Below, piece by piece: positions 1 through 7,267 of a stretch of 12,309 nt of DNA. The position numbers and the translations under genes were made by a program. The stretch is from Bacteroidales bacterium (GTDB taxonomy: Bacteria; Bacteroidota; Bacteroidia; Bacteroidales; UBA1556). The notes under the pieces are model-generated. The model searched no databases, was not told the DNA's origin, and saw only the letters and a list, made by a program, of their open reading frames with translations. Position 1 is the first letter of the stretch. Each line of letters opens with the position of its first letter. The stretch lies in assembly GCA_029935325.1 (NCBI GenBank), contig JAOZKO010000057.1, positions 1 through 12,309 on the forward strand, read 5' to 3'.

Positions 1-237
1 AAGAAGATAATTAGACATTTAATAATGTATTAATGAACTTTTAAAACAAAATAACAACCTTAATATTGATGAAACAATCAATATGATAAAGTATTACTCA
101 CTAAAATGATATATATAATAATTAGCTTTAATTAGCTAGTTCTCATAAGTATATATCTCTACAAATTATTTGAAAAATCTAAAGTACTGAAATAATAAGT
201 TAATATTTCTAAAAACAACGAATTGCAATTAGTCTAA
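1..237. other. Non-coding left flank with small repeats
   Basis: No convincing gene is seen here; the stretch is very AT-rich with stops in every frame. It holds three small structures. A perfect 8-bp inverted repeat lies at 63-70 and 77-84 with a 6-base loop. AATTAGCT occurs twice, at 120-127 and 130-137, spaced about one helical turn apart. A perfect 10-bp palindrome, AATTGCAATT, lies at 221-230 just upstream of the -33 box of the operon promoter. Any of these could be an operator or the end of an upstream transcript; nothing in the window proves it. Confidence 0.5.
63..84. repeat. Inverted repeat (8-bp stem, 6-base loop)
   Basis: ATATTGAT at 63-70 pairs perfectly with ATCAATAT at 77-84 around the loop GAAACA. 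No T-run follows on either strand, so it is not a typical intrinsic terminator. It could be the end hairpin of a gene outside the window, or a protein-binding dyad. Such stems also arise by chance in AT-rich DNA. Confidence 0.35.
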
Positions 238-269
238 TTTGGTAAATACATACTTAAATAGTACTTTTG
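238..269 (+). promoter_or_regulatory. Bacteroidota-type promoter of the 2-oxoacid dehydrogenase operon
   Basis: TTTG at 238-241 is followed after 20 bases by TACTTTTG at 262-269, a perfect match to the Bacteroidota vegetative consensus (TTTG at -33, TAnnTTTG at -7). Transcription would begin near 275, leaving only about 9 bases of leader before the ATG at 284. The 10-bp palindrome at 221-230 lies immediately upstream and could be a regulator site. The promoter match is seen in the sequence; activity is inferred. Confidence 0.75.
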
Positions 270-283
270 CGGCCTAATTTATA

Positions 284-1396
284 ATGAATCTAAATAAACC
301 TTTACATATGTTTAAAGAATATAGTCCGTTGAATAAAAAGATTTTCCGAATTATTGATAATAACGGAAAAGTTAAGAATAAGAAATGGATGCCAGAAATT
401 GATAATAAAGTTTTAGTAAAAGCATATAAAGATATGCTATTTGCTCGAACAGCAGACTTACAAACAGTAAATTATCAACGTCAAGGAAGGATTTTTACCT
501 ATCCACCAAACTATGGTCAAGAGGCAATATCTGGAGCTGTTGCTCAAATTATTCGTCACGATGATTGGCTAGTACCTGCTTTTAGAGAAATGGGTGCTTG
601 GTTGGCAAAAGGAGTAACTCTTACAGAGGTTTTTCTTTATTATATGGGTAATGAGGATGCTACAAGATTTAAAAACGCAAATAAAGTAATCCCCTTTAGT
701 GTGCCAATTGCATCACAATTATTGCATGCTACAGGAATTGCATATGAAGTAAAAATTCACAAAAAGAAAGAAGTAGTTTTTACTTTTGTTGGTGATGGAG
801 GAACTTCTGAAGGAGATTTTCATGAGGCAGTAAACTTTGCCGGAGTATGGAAAGTGCCCGTTATTTTCATTGTGCAAAACAATCAATATGGCATCTCCAC
901 TCCTACTAGAGTTCAAACAGCTTCCGAGAGCATTGCAATTAAGTCAGTGGCTTATGGAGTAAAAGGCATACAGGTTGATGGAAACGATTTCTTTGCAATG
1001 TATGCAGCAGTACAAGAAGCACATAAGCTTGCATTAGCTGAAGACGGCCCAATACTAATTGAAGCTGTTACTTACCGGAAAGGTGCACATACCACTTCTG
1101 ATGATCCAACAAAATACAGAACAAAGGAAGAAGAAGAAAGGTGGGACAAAACAGACCCAATGACAAGACTTAAAGCATATTTAACGGATCAAGGTTTATT
1201 TGATTTTGATGAAGATAAAATCATTGCAGAGTATAAAAAAGAAGTAGATCGTCAGTTTGTTGCTGCAGAAAATTATACAGAATATCCTATTGAAGATGTC
1301 TTCAAATATCAATATGTGGATATGCCAGATGATTTGAAAGAGCAGAAGCGAGAATACGAGAAGTTTTTGAAGTGGAAAGAAAGTAAAGTAAAATAA
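284..1396 (+). CDS. pdhA: 2-oxoacid (probably pyruvate) dehydrogenase E1 component, alpha subunit
   Basis: This is the thiamine diphosphate-binding half of the E1 decarboxylase (alpha2beta2). E1 decarboxylates a 2-oxoacid and passes the acyl group to the lipoyl arm of E2. The thiamine diphosphate/Mg motif is clear: GDGG at residues 170-173 and the closing NN at 199-200. The conserved loop around residues 264-279 (RKGAHTTSDDPTKYR) matches the mobile loop of E1 alpha. At 370 residues, with about 45 residues ahead of the catalytic domain, it has the length and N-terminal extension of Gram-positive PdhA rather than of shorter E1 alpha chains. The ATG at 284 is favoured because the promoter ends at 269; the ATG at 308 (residue 9) is an alternative. 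It is the first gene of the operon. Pyruvate is the best-guess substrate; branched-chain 2-oxoacids remain possible. Confidence 0.9.
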   Translation: MNLNKPLHMFKEYSPLNKKIFRIIDNNGKVKNKKWMPEIDNKVLVKAYKDMLFARTADLQTVNYQRQGRIFTYPPNYGQEAISGAVAQIIRHDDWLVPAFREMGAWLAKGVTLTEVFLYYMGNEDATRFKNANKVIPFSVPIASQLLHATGIAYEVKIHKKKEVVFTFVGDGGTSEGDFHEAVNFAGVWKVPVIFIVQNNQYGISTPTRVQTASESIAIKSVAYGVKGIQVDGNDFFAMYAAVQEAHKLALAEDGPILIEAVTYRKGAHTTSDDPTKYRTKEEEERWDKTDPMTRLKAYLTDQGLFDFDEDKIIAEYKKEVDRQFVAAENYTEYPIEDVFKYQYVDMPDDLKEQKREYEKFLKWKESKVK

Positions 1397-1460
1397 TAAA
1401 TAGAGGTATTAAAAAACACTCTAAGTATTATATTATAAACAGAGAAAATACATATTTGAG

Positions 1461-2438
1461 ATGAAGATAATGAACCTAGTCAATGCAATTAATGATGCAT
1501 TGGATATAAAATTAAAAGAAGACAAAAACATGATTGTTTACGGACAAGATGTTGGAGTAGAAGGAGGAGTATTTCGAGTAACTGAAGGCTTGCAAGTAAA
1601 ACATGGTAAAGACCGAGTTTTTGACGCACCTTTGGCTGAATCAGGAATTGCAGGAACTGCTGTAGGAATGGCTATCGCTGGCTTACGACCTGTAATTGAA
1701 ATGCAATTTTCTGGCTTTATTTACCCTGCCTTCAACCAAATAATTTCTCATATTGCACGTATGCACAATCGCTCACGTGGTAGATATCGCATGCCGATAG
1801 TAGTGCGTATGCCTTATGGTGGTGGTATTAATGCATTGGAGCATCATAGCGAAAGTTTTGAAGCTGGCTTTGCTCATATTCCAGGTCTAAAAGTGGTTAT
1901 TCCATCAACTCCGCATGATGCTAAAGGATTGCTTATTTCAGCTATTGAATCTGATGATCCGATTATATTTATGGAGCCAAAAAGGATTTATAGAGCTATA
2001 AAACAAGAAGTTCAAGAAGAGAAATTTGCTATTCCCATTGGAAAAGCTGCTGTATTGCAACAAGGAACTGATGTTACTATTGTTGCTTATGGAGCAATGA
2101 TTCGCGAAGTGCAAAAAGCGATGGTATTAGCAAAACAAGCAGGAATATCAGTGGAACTTATTGATTTAAGAACAATCTACCCAATTGACCGTGAAACAAT
2201 TGCCCAATCAGTGAAAAAGACTGGTAGAATAATTACAGTTACTGAAGGCGTTAGAAGTTTTGGTGTGGCATCAGAAATTACTCAAATAGTAAGCGAAGAT
2301 GCGTTTCTTTCATTAGAAGCTCCACCAAAAAGGGTAACAGGATTTGATACTATTGTTCCTCTGCCACGTGGCGAGCATCATTATATGCAAGATGCTTATA
2401 AGATTTTTTATGAAATAGAAAAAACAGTAAATTACTAG
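1461..2438 (+). CDS. pdhB: 2-oxoacid (probably pyruvate) dehydrogenase E1 component, beta subunit
   Basis: This is the partner of E1 alpha. It completes the thiamine diphosphate site and supplies residues that act in acyl transfer to lipoate. The N-terminal pyrimidine-binding domain carries the catalytic glutamate in APLAESG (E60) and the histidine pair in EHHSE (H128, H129). The C-terminal transketolase-like domain runs from about residue 190 and includes TVTEGVRSFGVASEI near 259-273. At 325 residues it has the usual family length. A 64-base gap separates it from the alpha gene, the longest gap in the operon, and I see no promoter or hairpin in it. The start could be the ATG at 1461 or the one at 1470. 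The E2 gene starts 2 bases after its stop, so the two are very probably co-transcribed. Confidence 0.9.
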   Translation: MKIMNLVNAINDALDIKLKEDKNMIVYGQDVGVEGGVFRVTEGLQVKHGKDRVFDAPLAESGIAGTAVGMAIAGLRPVIEMQFSGFIYPAFNQIISHIARMHNRSRGRYRMPIVVRMPYGGGINALEHHSESFEAGFAHIPGLKVVIPSTPHDAKGLLISAIESDDPIIFMEPKRIYRAIKQEVQEEKFAIPIGKAAVLQQGTDVTIVAYGAMIREVQKAMVLAKQAGISVELIDLRTIYPIDRETIAQSVKKTGRIITVTEGVRSFGVASEITQIVSEDAFLSLEAPPKRVTGFDTIVPLPRGEHHYMQDAYKIFYEIEKTVNY

Positions 2439-2440
2439 AT

Positions 2441-3721
2441 ATGAAGTATATATTCAAATTTCCGGATATTGGCGAAGGCTTAGACGAAGGAACCATTATT
2501 GAGTGGCAAGTTCAGAAAGGTCAGCAAATAAAACTAGGAGAAACTCTAGTCACCATGGAAACCGATAAAGTTGTAGCAGATATCCCCTCTTCTAAAGATG
2601 GAATAATAACAGCGACCTATGGTAAAGTTGGAGAAACCATTCATGTGGGAGATGCCTTAGTAGAAATTGAAATTGAAGGTATTGAAGGTGAAGCTGCTGT
2701 TGAAGAAGCAAATAAAGTAGAGGCAGTGGAAGAAGAAGGCGCTGGAGTTGTTGGTACTTTAGAAATTGCTGGTAATTCAGCCGTTCTTTCAGCAAGTACT
2801 GAGGGTATGAGTAGTGATAATACTGAAACTACTAAAAGCAAAAAAATATTAGCAACACCTGTGGCTAGAGCTATGGCAAAGGATATGGGAGTTGACATTA
2901 ACCAAGTAAAAGGAAGTGGACCAGCCGGAAGAGTAATGAAGGCTGATATCCAGAACTTTTCACAAACAAAAACCTCCACATCTTATAGTTCTTCAACTAC
3001 ATCTGCAGCATCAATAAACGAAATGCCTGTGGAAGTGGAGCCTATGTCGCAGATTCGTAAAACTATTGCTAAGAATATGATACAAAGCAAGCATAATGCT
3101 GCTCATATGTCATTATTCGAGGAAGTGGAAATTAGTGAATTGGATCGCATTCGTAAAAAATTCAAACAGGATTTTGCCGATAAAGGTTCAAAACTTACTT
3201 ACCTAGCTTTTGTAATCAAAGCTACTGCCCTATCACTTAAGAAATTCAAATCTTTGAATTCGGAAATGGATATGGATAATGGCAATATGCTTTACAAAAA
3301 ATATTATAATATTGGTATTGCTGTTGATACAGATAAAGGGCTAATGGTTCCTGTAATTCGCAATGCCGATCAATTAAGTATTTTTGAAATATCAGAAAAA
3401 ATTACTGAGTTTTCAGAAAAGGCTCGAGCAGGTCAAATAACTATGGATGATATGAAAGATGGTACTTTTACTATTACATCCTATGGTAGTATTGGCGGAT
3501 TATATGCTGTTCCTGTTATCAATTATCCTCAAGCAGGTATTCTTGGTGTGGGACGTATTTCAAAACAGCCTATTGTAAAGAATGATGAATTAGCAGTTGG
3601 ACTTACAATGCCACTTTCGTTATCTGTTGATCACAGAATTGCAGATGGAGGTGAAACTGCTCGCTTCTTAAACCAGATAATGGCATATTTAGCTGAGCCT
3701 GTTAGCTTGGTTATGGGTTAG
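2441..3721 (+). CDS. pdhC: 2-oxoacid dehydrogenase E2 component, dihydrolipoamide acyltransferase
   Basis: This is the core of the complex: it accepts the acyl group from E1 on a lipoyl-lysine and transfers it to CoA. Domains in order: one lipoyl domain at residues 1-80 with the lipoylated lysine in METDKVVAD (K43); an acidic Glu/Ala-rich linker at about 81-130; the peripheral-subunit-binding domain at about 136-172, for E1/E3 docking; a Ser/Thr-rich linker at about 174-195; and the catalytic domain at about 197-426 with the active-site signature DHRIADGG (H398, D402). At 426 residues with a single lipoyl domain it is the compact E2 type. The start is 2 bases after the E1 beta stop. A tandem heptamer repeat begins on its stop codon. 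The domain set does not settle whether acetyl or branched acyl groups are transferred. Confidence 0.92.
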   Translation: MKYIFKFPDIGEGLDEGTIIEWQVQKGQQIKLGETLVTMETDKVVADIPSSKDGIITATYGKVGETIHVGDALVEIEIEGIEGEAAVEEANKVEAVEEEGAGVVGTLEIAGNSAVLSASTEGMSSDNTETTKSKKILATPVARAMAKDMGVDINQVKGSGPAGRVMKADIQNFSQTKTSTSYSSSTTSAASINEMPVEVEPMSQIRKTIAKNMIQSKHNAAHMSLFEEVEISELDRIRKKFKQDFADKGSKLTYLAFVIKATALSLKKFKSLNSEMDMDNGNMLYKKYYNIGIAVDTDKGLMVPVIRNADQLSIFEISEKITEFSEKARAGQITMDDMKDGTFTITSYGSIGGLYAVPVINYPQAGILGVGRISKQPIVKNDELAVGLTMPLSLSVDHRIADGGETARFLNQIMAYLAEPVSLVMG

Positions 3722-3755
3722 AGTTGGAAGTTCGGAGTTGGGAGTTGGGAGTTAA
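3721..3755 (+). repeat. Tandem heptamer repeat, five units (GAGTTGG-like)
   Basis: Five consecutive 7-base units start on the last base of the E2 stop codon: GAGTTGG, AAGTTCG, GAGTTGG, GAGTTGG, GAGTTAA. The first, third and fourth are identical. The array lies between the E2 and E3 genes, so it would be transcribed in the operon mRNA. Four GG or GGG runs (3726-3727, 3734-3735, 3740-3742, 3747-3749) with short loops could form a two-tier G-quadruplex on the coding strand. It stands out from its AT-rich surroundings. Function unknown. Confidence 0.8.
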
Positions 3756-3781
3756 TTGAATTTTATTAATAGAAATATATT

Positions 3782-5137
3782 ATGTACGATTTAGTAATAA
3801 TAGGATCAGGACCAGCAGGATATGTTGCGGCAATCAGAGCAGGGCAAATGGGTTTGAAAACTGCAATTATCGAAAAAAGTGTAATTGGTGGAATGTGCCT
3901 TAATTGGGGTTGTATTCCTTCGAAAGCAATTATGGAAAGTGCCAAATTATTTAATAGAATTGGTAAAGATAGTAGTAGATTCGGTATTGATGGTATTGAT
4001 AAAAAAGCACTTAGTTTCAACTGGAGCAAAGCAATAAAACGCTCTGATGGGATTGTAAAGAAACTTACCACCGGTGTTAGTTTTCTACTAAAGAAAAATG
4101 GTATTGAGATTATTGAAGGTGAGGCTAAAATATTAAGCAGCAATAGTATTACTGTAAATAATAGAACTATTGACGCTAAAAATATAATGATTGCCACTGG
4201 TAGCAAATCACCAGAGATAAGCAATAAAATTGACGGCCTAGTAATAGAAGCTAAGGAAGCCTTTAAAGACAGAGATTTACCTAATAATATTGTTGTTGTT
4301 GGCGAAACTCCAGTTGCAATTGAACTTGCTCAGGCTTTTAGCATGATGGGAAGAAAAGTGAGTATTTTAGTTCCTACCGAAAACCTTATGCCTTTTGCTG
4401 ATATTTACATTGTAAATCAGATCTTAGCAAAACTTAAAAAAGATAGAATTAAAATATATTTTAATCAAAATTTAGAATCTACTGATGGTGTTTATGCCGA
4501 TGGTAAGCTAAATATTGGTGAATCAGAAATTCCTTGTGATATCATTTTCAATGCCAAGCGACGAAAAGCTATTGTTCCAGAATCAGATATAGATATTAAG
4601 CTTGATAATAATGGATATATTGCTGTTGATGAGGATTGCCAAACTAATGTTGAGAAAATATTTGCTGTTGGTGATGTTAATGGACTTAGCTATTATGCTC
4701 ATATTGGATCAGCGCAAGGAATGCATGTGGTAAATTTCATTCAAGGAATAAAGCAGAAACTTGATTTAAAGAAATATCCTTTGAATATGTACACTGTTCC
4801 GGAAGCAGCACAAATTGGACTTACAGAGCAAGAGATTAAGGACCAAGGATACGATTATAAGATTAGTGAGTTTCCAATGTCAGCAAATGGCAAAGCTCTT
4901 ACCGAAGGTACTATGGAAGGATTTGTAAGAATTCTATCAGAGAACAAATATGGTGAAGTATTAGGAGTTCAGATAATGGCACCAAATGCAACAGATATGA
5001 TTGCAGAAGCTGCGGCTTATATGGAACTAGAGGCTACAGTTTATGATATTGCTCAAACTGTACATGCTCATCCAACTATTTCGGAAGTATTTATGGAAGC
5101 AGGATTTGAAGCTGTCGATAAAGCTATCCATAAATAG
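3782..5137 (+). CDS. lpdA: Dihydrolipoamide dehydrogenase-like E3 component, with a divergent NAD site
   Basis: E3 reoxidises the dihydrolipoyl arm of E2 through an FAD and a redox disulfide and normally passes electrons to NAD+. Seen here: the N-terminal FAD motif GSGPAG (residues 8-13); the redox cysteines in CLNWGCIPSK (C39, C44); the second FAD segment ending in AVGDV (295-299); and the C-terminal catalytic dyad HAHPTISE (H430, E435). At 451 residues it is slightly shorter than many family members. Oddly, the NAD-binding fold is degenerate. GETPVAIE (174-181) replaces the usual GxGxxGxE, valine 197 stands where an acidic ribose-binding residue is usual, and AKRRKA (258-263) replaces the usual GRxPN segment. 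It follows E2 after 60 bases that include the heptamer array, so it very probably serves this complex. Another electron acceptor or weakened NAD use is possible. Confidence 0.88.
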   Translation: MYDLVIIGSGPAGYVAAIRAGQMGLKTAIIEKSVIGGMCLNWGCIPSKAIMESAKLFNRIGKDSSRFGIDGIDKKALSFNWSKAIKRSDGIVKKLTTGVSFLLKKNGIEIIEGEAKILSSNSITVNNRTIDAKNIMIATGSKSPEISNKIDGLVIEAKEAFKDRDLPNNIVVVGETPVAIELAQAFSMMGRKVSILVPTENLMPFADIYIVNQILAKLKKDRIKIYFNQNLESTDGVYADGKLNIGESEIPCDIIFNAKRRKAIVPESDIDIKLDNNGYIAVDEDCQTNVEKIFAVGDVNGLSYYAHIGSAQGMHVVNFIQGIKQKLDLKKYPLNMYTVPEAAQIGLTEQEIKDQGYDYKISEFPMSANGKALTEGTMEGFVRILSENKYGEVLGVQIMAPNATDMIAEAAAYMELEATVYDIAQTVHAHPTISEVFMEAGFEAVDKAIHK

Positions 5138-5450
5138 TGCCCATTTCAATAGACTTCTAATAGATAAAGAGAAAGAGAGTTGATGAAAGCTTTTCTCCCT
5201 TAATCCTTACCACAAAGACTCTCTCTTCATATTCCAAGGGTGAAGTGTACGCCATTGATGACAATATCTGCATTGCTGCTCAGGCTGGCTCACCTTGACC
5301 TCCTCATTGTAGCTGGCGCTATATTTCCGGACTCATACGCTGTGCTCTTCAATACTAATACCAAATTAATATCAAAACACGCTTCAACTTTGCTTTGTGC
5401 ATCGCATTTTGGCCTTTCATAAAGCAACAGCCTTGCGAATATAAGGTAAT
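5138..5450. other. Non-coding block after the operon, GC-richer, with broken coding-like frames
   Basis: No intact gene of convincing quality lies here. Bases about 5230-5340 are visibly richer in G and C than both flanks and read like protein in more than one frame, but each frame is soon cut by stops. A 60-codon frame at 5240-5422 has no recognisable domain. At the left side, AGAGAGT (5174-5180) can pair with ACTCTCT (5218-5224), while GAGAAA (5169-5174) can pair instead with TTTCTC (5192-5197). The block may be a gene relic, a dispersed intergenic repeat or a structured RNA; the sequence alone does not decide. Confidence 0.45.
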
Positions 5451-5485
5451 AAAAAAAGGACAACCATAAAAGCTATCCTTTTTTT
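5451..5485. terminator. Bidirectional intrinsic terminator between convergent units
   Basis: Seven A then GGA (5451-5460) pairs perfectly with TCC then seven T (5476-5485) around a 15-base loop. Read on the plus strand it ends in a T-run and would stop the E1-E2-E3 operon. Read on the minus strand it is equally A-stem/T-tail shaped and would stop the DUF4139 gene, whose coding end is at 5539. The stem has only three G-C pairs, so strength is uncertain, but position and symmetry fit well. Confidence 0.75.
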
Positions 5486-5538
5486 GAGCGAGTTATTCCT
5501 ATCCCTTACGCCCTATTAATTATTATGCTAATTTAGTA

Positions 5539-7158
5539 TTACCAAACATTTGACAACCTAATATCTTTAGGATATTTTATCTGGTAATTAAACTCTAATT
5601 TCTTGGTTTTCTTAGGATTCAACTTTAGGTTCCATATTAGGAATCCAGTTTTATCATTATATTTAGCATCAGATTTATCACCTAAGCTCACTTCTATATC
5701 TTTTCTGCTTGATACTGGAATCTGATCTTGAATTACCAAATTAATCTCTGCATTCTTATTATTTCTTACACTAATACTCCATGCAGCATTTATTTTCTTT
5801 GTACTTCCCAAAATTGCTTTTGAGTTTTTATCTTTTATCTTTTTACGCTCAACAATTATACTTTTATCACGACCAAGCGAAATATCTAATGTATCGCTTA
5901 AGTTCACAGGGTTTAGGTAAGATTTCCCCACATATGTGCCTTCGGAAAAAATATTTACTTCACCAGGCAATAAACTCAAGTCTTCCCAACCTATAATCCT
6001 TGCTTGCAGGAATACATCTGGATCCAAGCGAGGAGCAGCATAATAGCGATATGTTGCAGGTAGTTCCCATTTCTGAACCTTTACATTTACTCGTTTATTG
6101 CTAGAGGGGATAGTATATGGTAATGATATTACAAAAGTGGTATTGGTTTGACCTTGATTAACTGTGGTAAAATTTGCAGAGTTGCTAGCAGACCCCTTTC
6201 TTCCAGACACTACTGCTACATCCATTAATTCCTCAGATTTATCCTCCCGAGCTATATTTGGCCTAGCATTTACATACCCTAATGATTGAGGTTGGTTATT
6301 ATTATAATATTTCAAATACCATACTCCCATAATTGGTATTGCTCCATTTTGGCGAGGATTTCCTGTTGATACCGATAATTTTACATTTTTCCAATCTACT
6401 CCTGAATTTTGATAAATATTTGCACGATAATGTAGCTCAATGGGCTTATCTACACTAATGGATCGAATATCATATAATGGTGTCCAGCCGGCACTATTTA
6501 CTATATAATCGAATCTAAACTTTGCATTTAAAGCTGCTTCTGCATATATCTCCACTAAAATTTCACCAACGCCTTTAGTCGCACTACTTCTAGTTAATTG
6601 CTGAAGTTGGCTTTGCAACTTACGAACCTCTATTCGTAGTTCATTCATTTCATCATTTAACTTAGTCCAGTCAACATAAATTTGGCGAAAACGCTTTCTG
6701 TAGAAATCAGCAGCCAATTGTATTTCAGATACTTTCAGGCTTCCATCCTTTCCTTTCAAAGATTGATTTGCCCTTAGTAGTTTAATTTCATCTTGATAAG
6801 CCTTAGTAAATTGGTTTTTATAATTAATTTGATAAGTTAGCTTCTTAATAGAATCATTTATTCTTTCAATTCGCTTGCTTTTATTTATCTCCTTCAGATA
6901 ATTTATTTGATGGGTTACCGACATAATAGTAAAGCTTCCTTTTCCATTTACTTGAATACTGGATGTATTAATATCGGTACTTAAATTGGAAAGAATAATT
7001 ATCTGATGTCCTTTTATAAGACTTGTGGAGGCGGTACGGTATACTTGCGCTCCTTGCTGGAAAACAGTAACTGATTTGATTTTAGATTTTACTTTTTTAT
7101 CAGATGCTTGAGCAAATGTAGTTAATAGAACAAACAATAGAATTATTAAATTTTTCAT
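5539..7158 (-). CDS. Secreted DUF4140/DUF4139 (mucoidy inhibitor MuiA-like) protein
   Basis: A 539-residue exported protein of unknown biochemical role. It begins with a signal peptide (MKNLIILLFVLLTTFAQA, cleavage probably near residue 18), so it is probably periplasmic or at the cell surface. Next is the DUF4140 N-terminal domain (about 28-90, including SVTVFQQGAQVYR), then a helical, charged coiled-coil-like stretch (about 90-190). The DUF4139 domain runs from about 200 to the end, with NSAGWTPLYDIR at 221-232. Low-complexity Asn/Ser/Gly stretches lie near 285-340. The family name comes from a mucoidy-inhibitor link in proteobacteria; no enzyme activity is established that I can point to. 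The length is normal and the frame intact. It is a single-gene unit, divergent from rpoN and convergent with the dehydrogenase operon. Confidence 0.82.
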   Translation of the reverse strand: MKNLIILLFVLLTTFAQASDKKVKSKIKSVTVFQQGAQVYRTASTSLIKGHQIIILSNLSTDINTSSIQVNGKGSFTIMSVTHQINYLKEINKSKRIERINDSIKKLTYQINYKNQFTKAYQDEIKLLRANQSLKGKDGSLKVSEIQLAADFYRKRFRQIYVDWTKLNDEMNELRIEVRKLQSQLQQLTRSSATKGVGEILVEIYAEAALNAKFRFDYIVNSAGWTPLYDIRSISVDKPIELHYRANIYQNSGVDWKNVKLSVSTGNPRQNGAIPIMGVWYLKYYNNNQPQSLGYVNARPNIAREDKSEELMDVAVVSGRKGSASNSANFTTVNQGQTNTTFVISLPYTIPSSNKRVNVKVQKWELPATYRYYAAPRLDPDVFLQARIIGWEDLSLLPGEVNIFSEGTYVGKSYLNPVNLSDTLDISLGRDKSIIVERKKIKDKNSKAILGSTKKINAAWSISVRNNKNAEINLVIQDQIPVSSRKDIEVSLGDKSDAKYNDKTGFLIWNLKLNPKKTKKLEFNYQIKYPKDIRLSNVW

Positions 7159-7236
7159 GAATAATTGGTTTTATGGTTTTGCTTAATAAAAATGGAATTA
7201 TATATATTTCAGAGCTGCTTTTCGCAAATACTTTGC

Positions 7237-7267
7237 CAAAATTAATATTTTGAAAATTTATTTCAAT
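7237..7267 (-). promoter_or_regulatory. Promoter of the DUF4139 gene (minus strand)
   Basis: On the minus strand, TAATTTTG (bases 7244 down to 7237) matches TAnnTTTG perfectly. ATTG (7267 to 7264), 19 bases upstream, is a three-of-four match to the -33 TTTG. Transcription would begin near 7230, giving a leader of about 70 bases before the ATG at 7158. The -33 region abuts that of the oppositely directed rpoN promoter. Confidence 0.55.

Noticed and set aside
1397..1460. Internal promoter between E1 alpha and E1 beta
   Set aside because: CATATTTG at 1451-1458 is close to TAnnTTTG but lacks the leading T and would place the start site inside the coding region; no -33 element is present.
2641..2979. 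Open minus-strand frame across the E2 linker
   Set aside because: It is antisense to a confident E2 gene, and its composition mirrors the low-complexity linkers.
3721..3755. Heptamer array as a CRISPR or phage attachment site
   Set aside because: Units are only 7 bases with no spacers, and there is no cas, integrase or tRNA gene nearby.
3766..4224. 152-codon minus-strand frame over the start of E3
   Set aside because: It is the reverse of a well-supported FAD-binding domain; the hydrophobic look comes from the complement of AT-rich codons.
5239..5300. Faint resemblance of one frame (GEVYAIDDNICIAAQAG) to proteasome alpha-subunit strands
   Set aside because: Only a short stretch matches before a stop codon, the downstream match needs frameshifts, and a proteasome gene is unexpected here. 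Treated as chance unless BLASTX shows otherwise.
5240..5422. 60-codon plus-strand frame in the GC-richer block
   Set aside because: No recognisable domain, no promoter and an unnatural composition. Neighbouring frames look equally protein-like, so it is more likely part of a relic or repeat than a gene.
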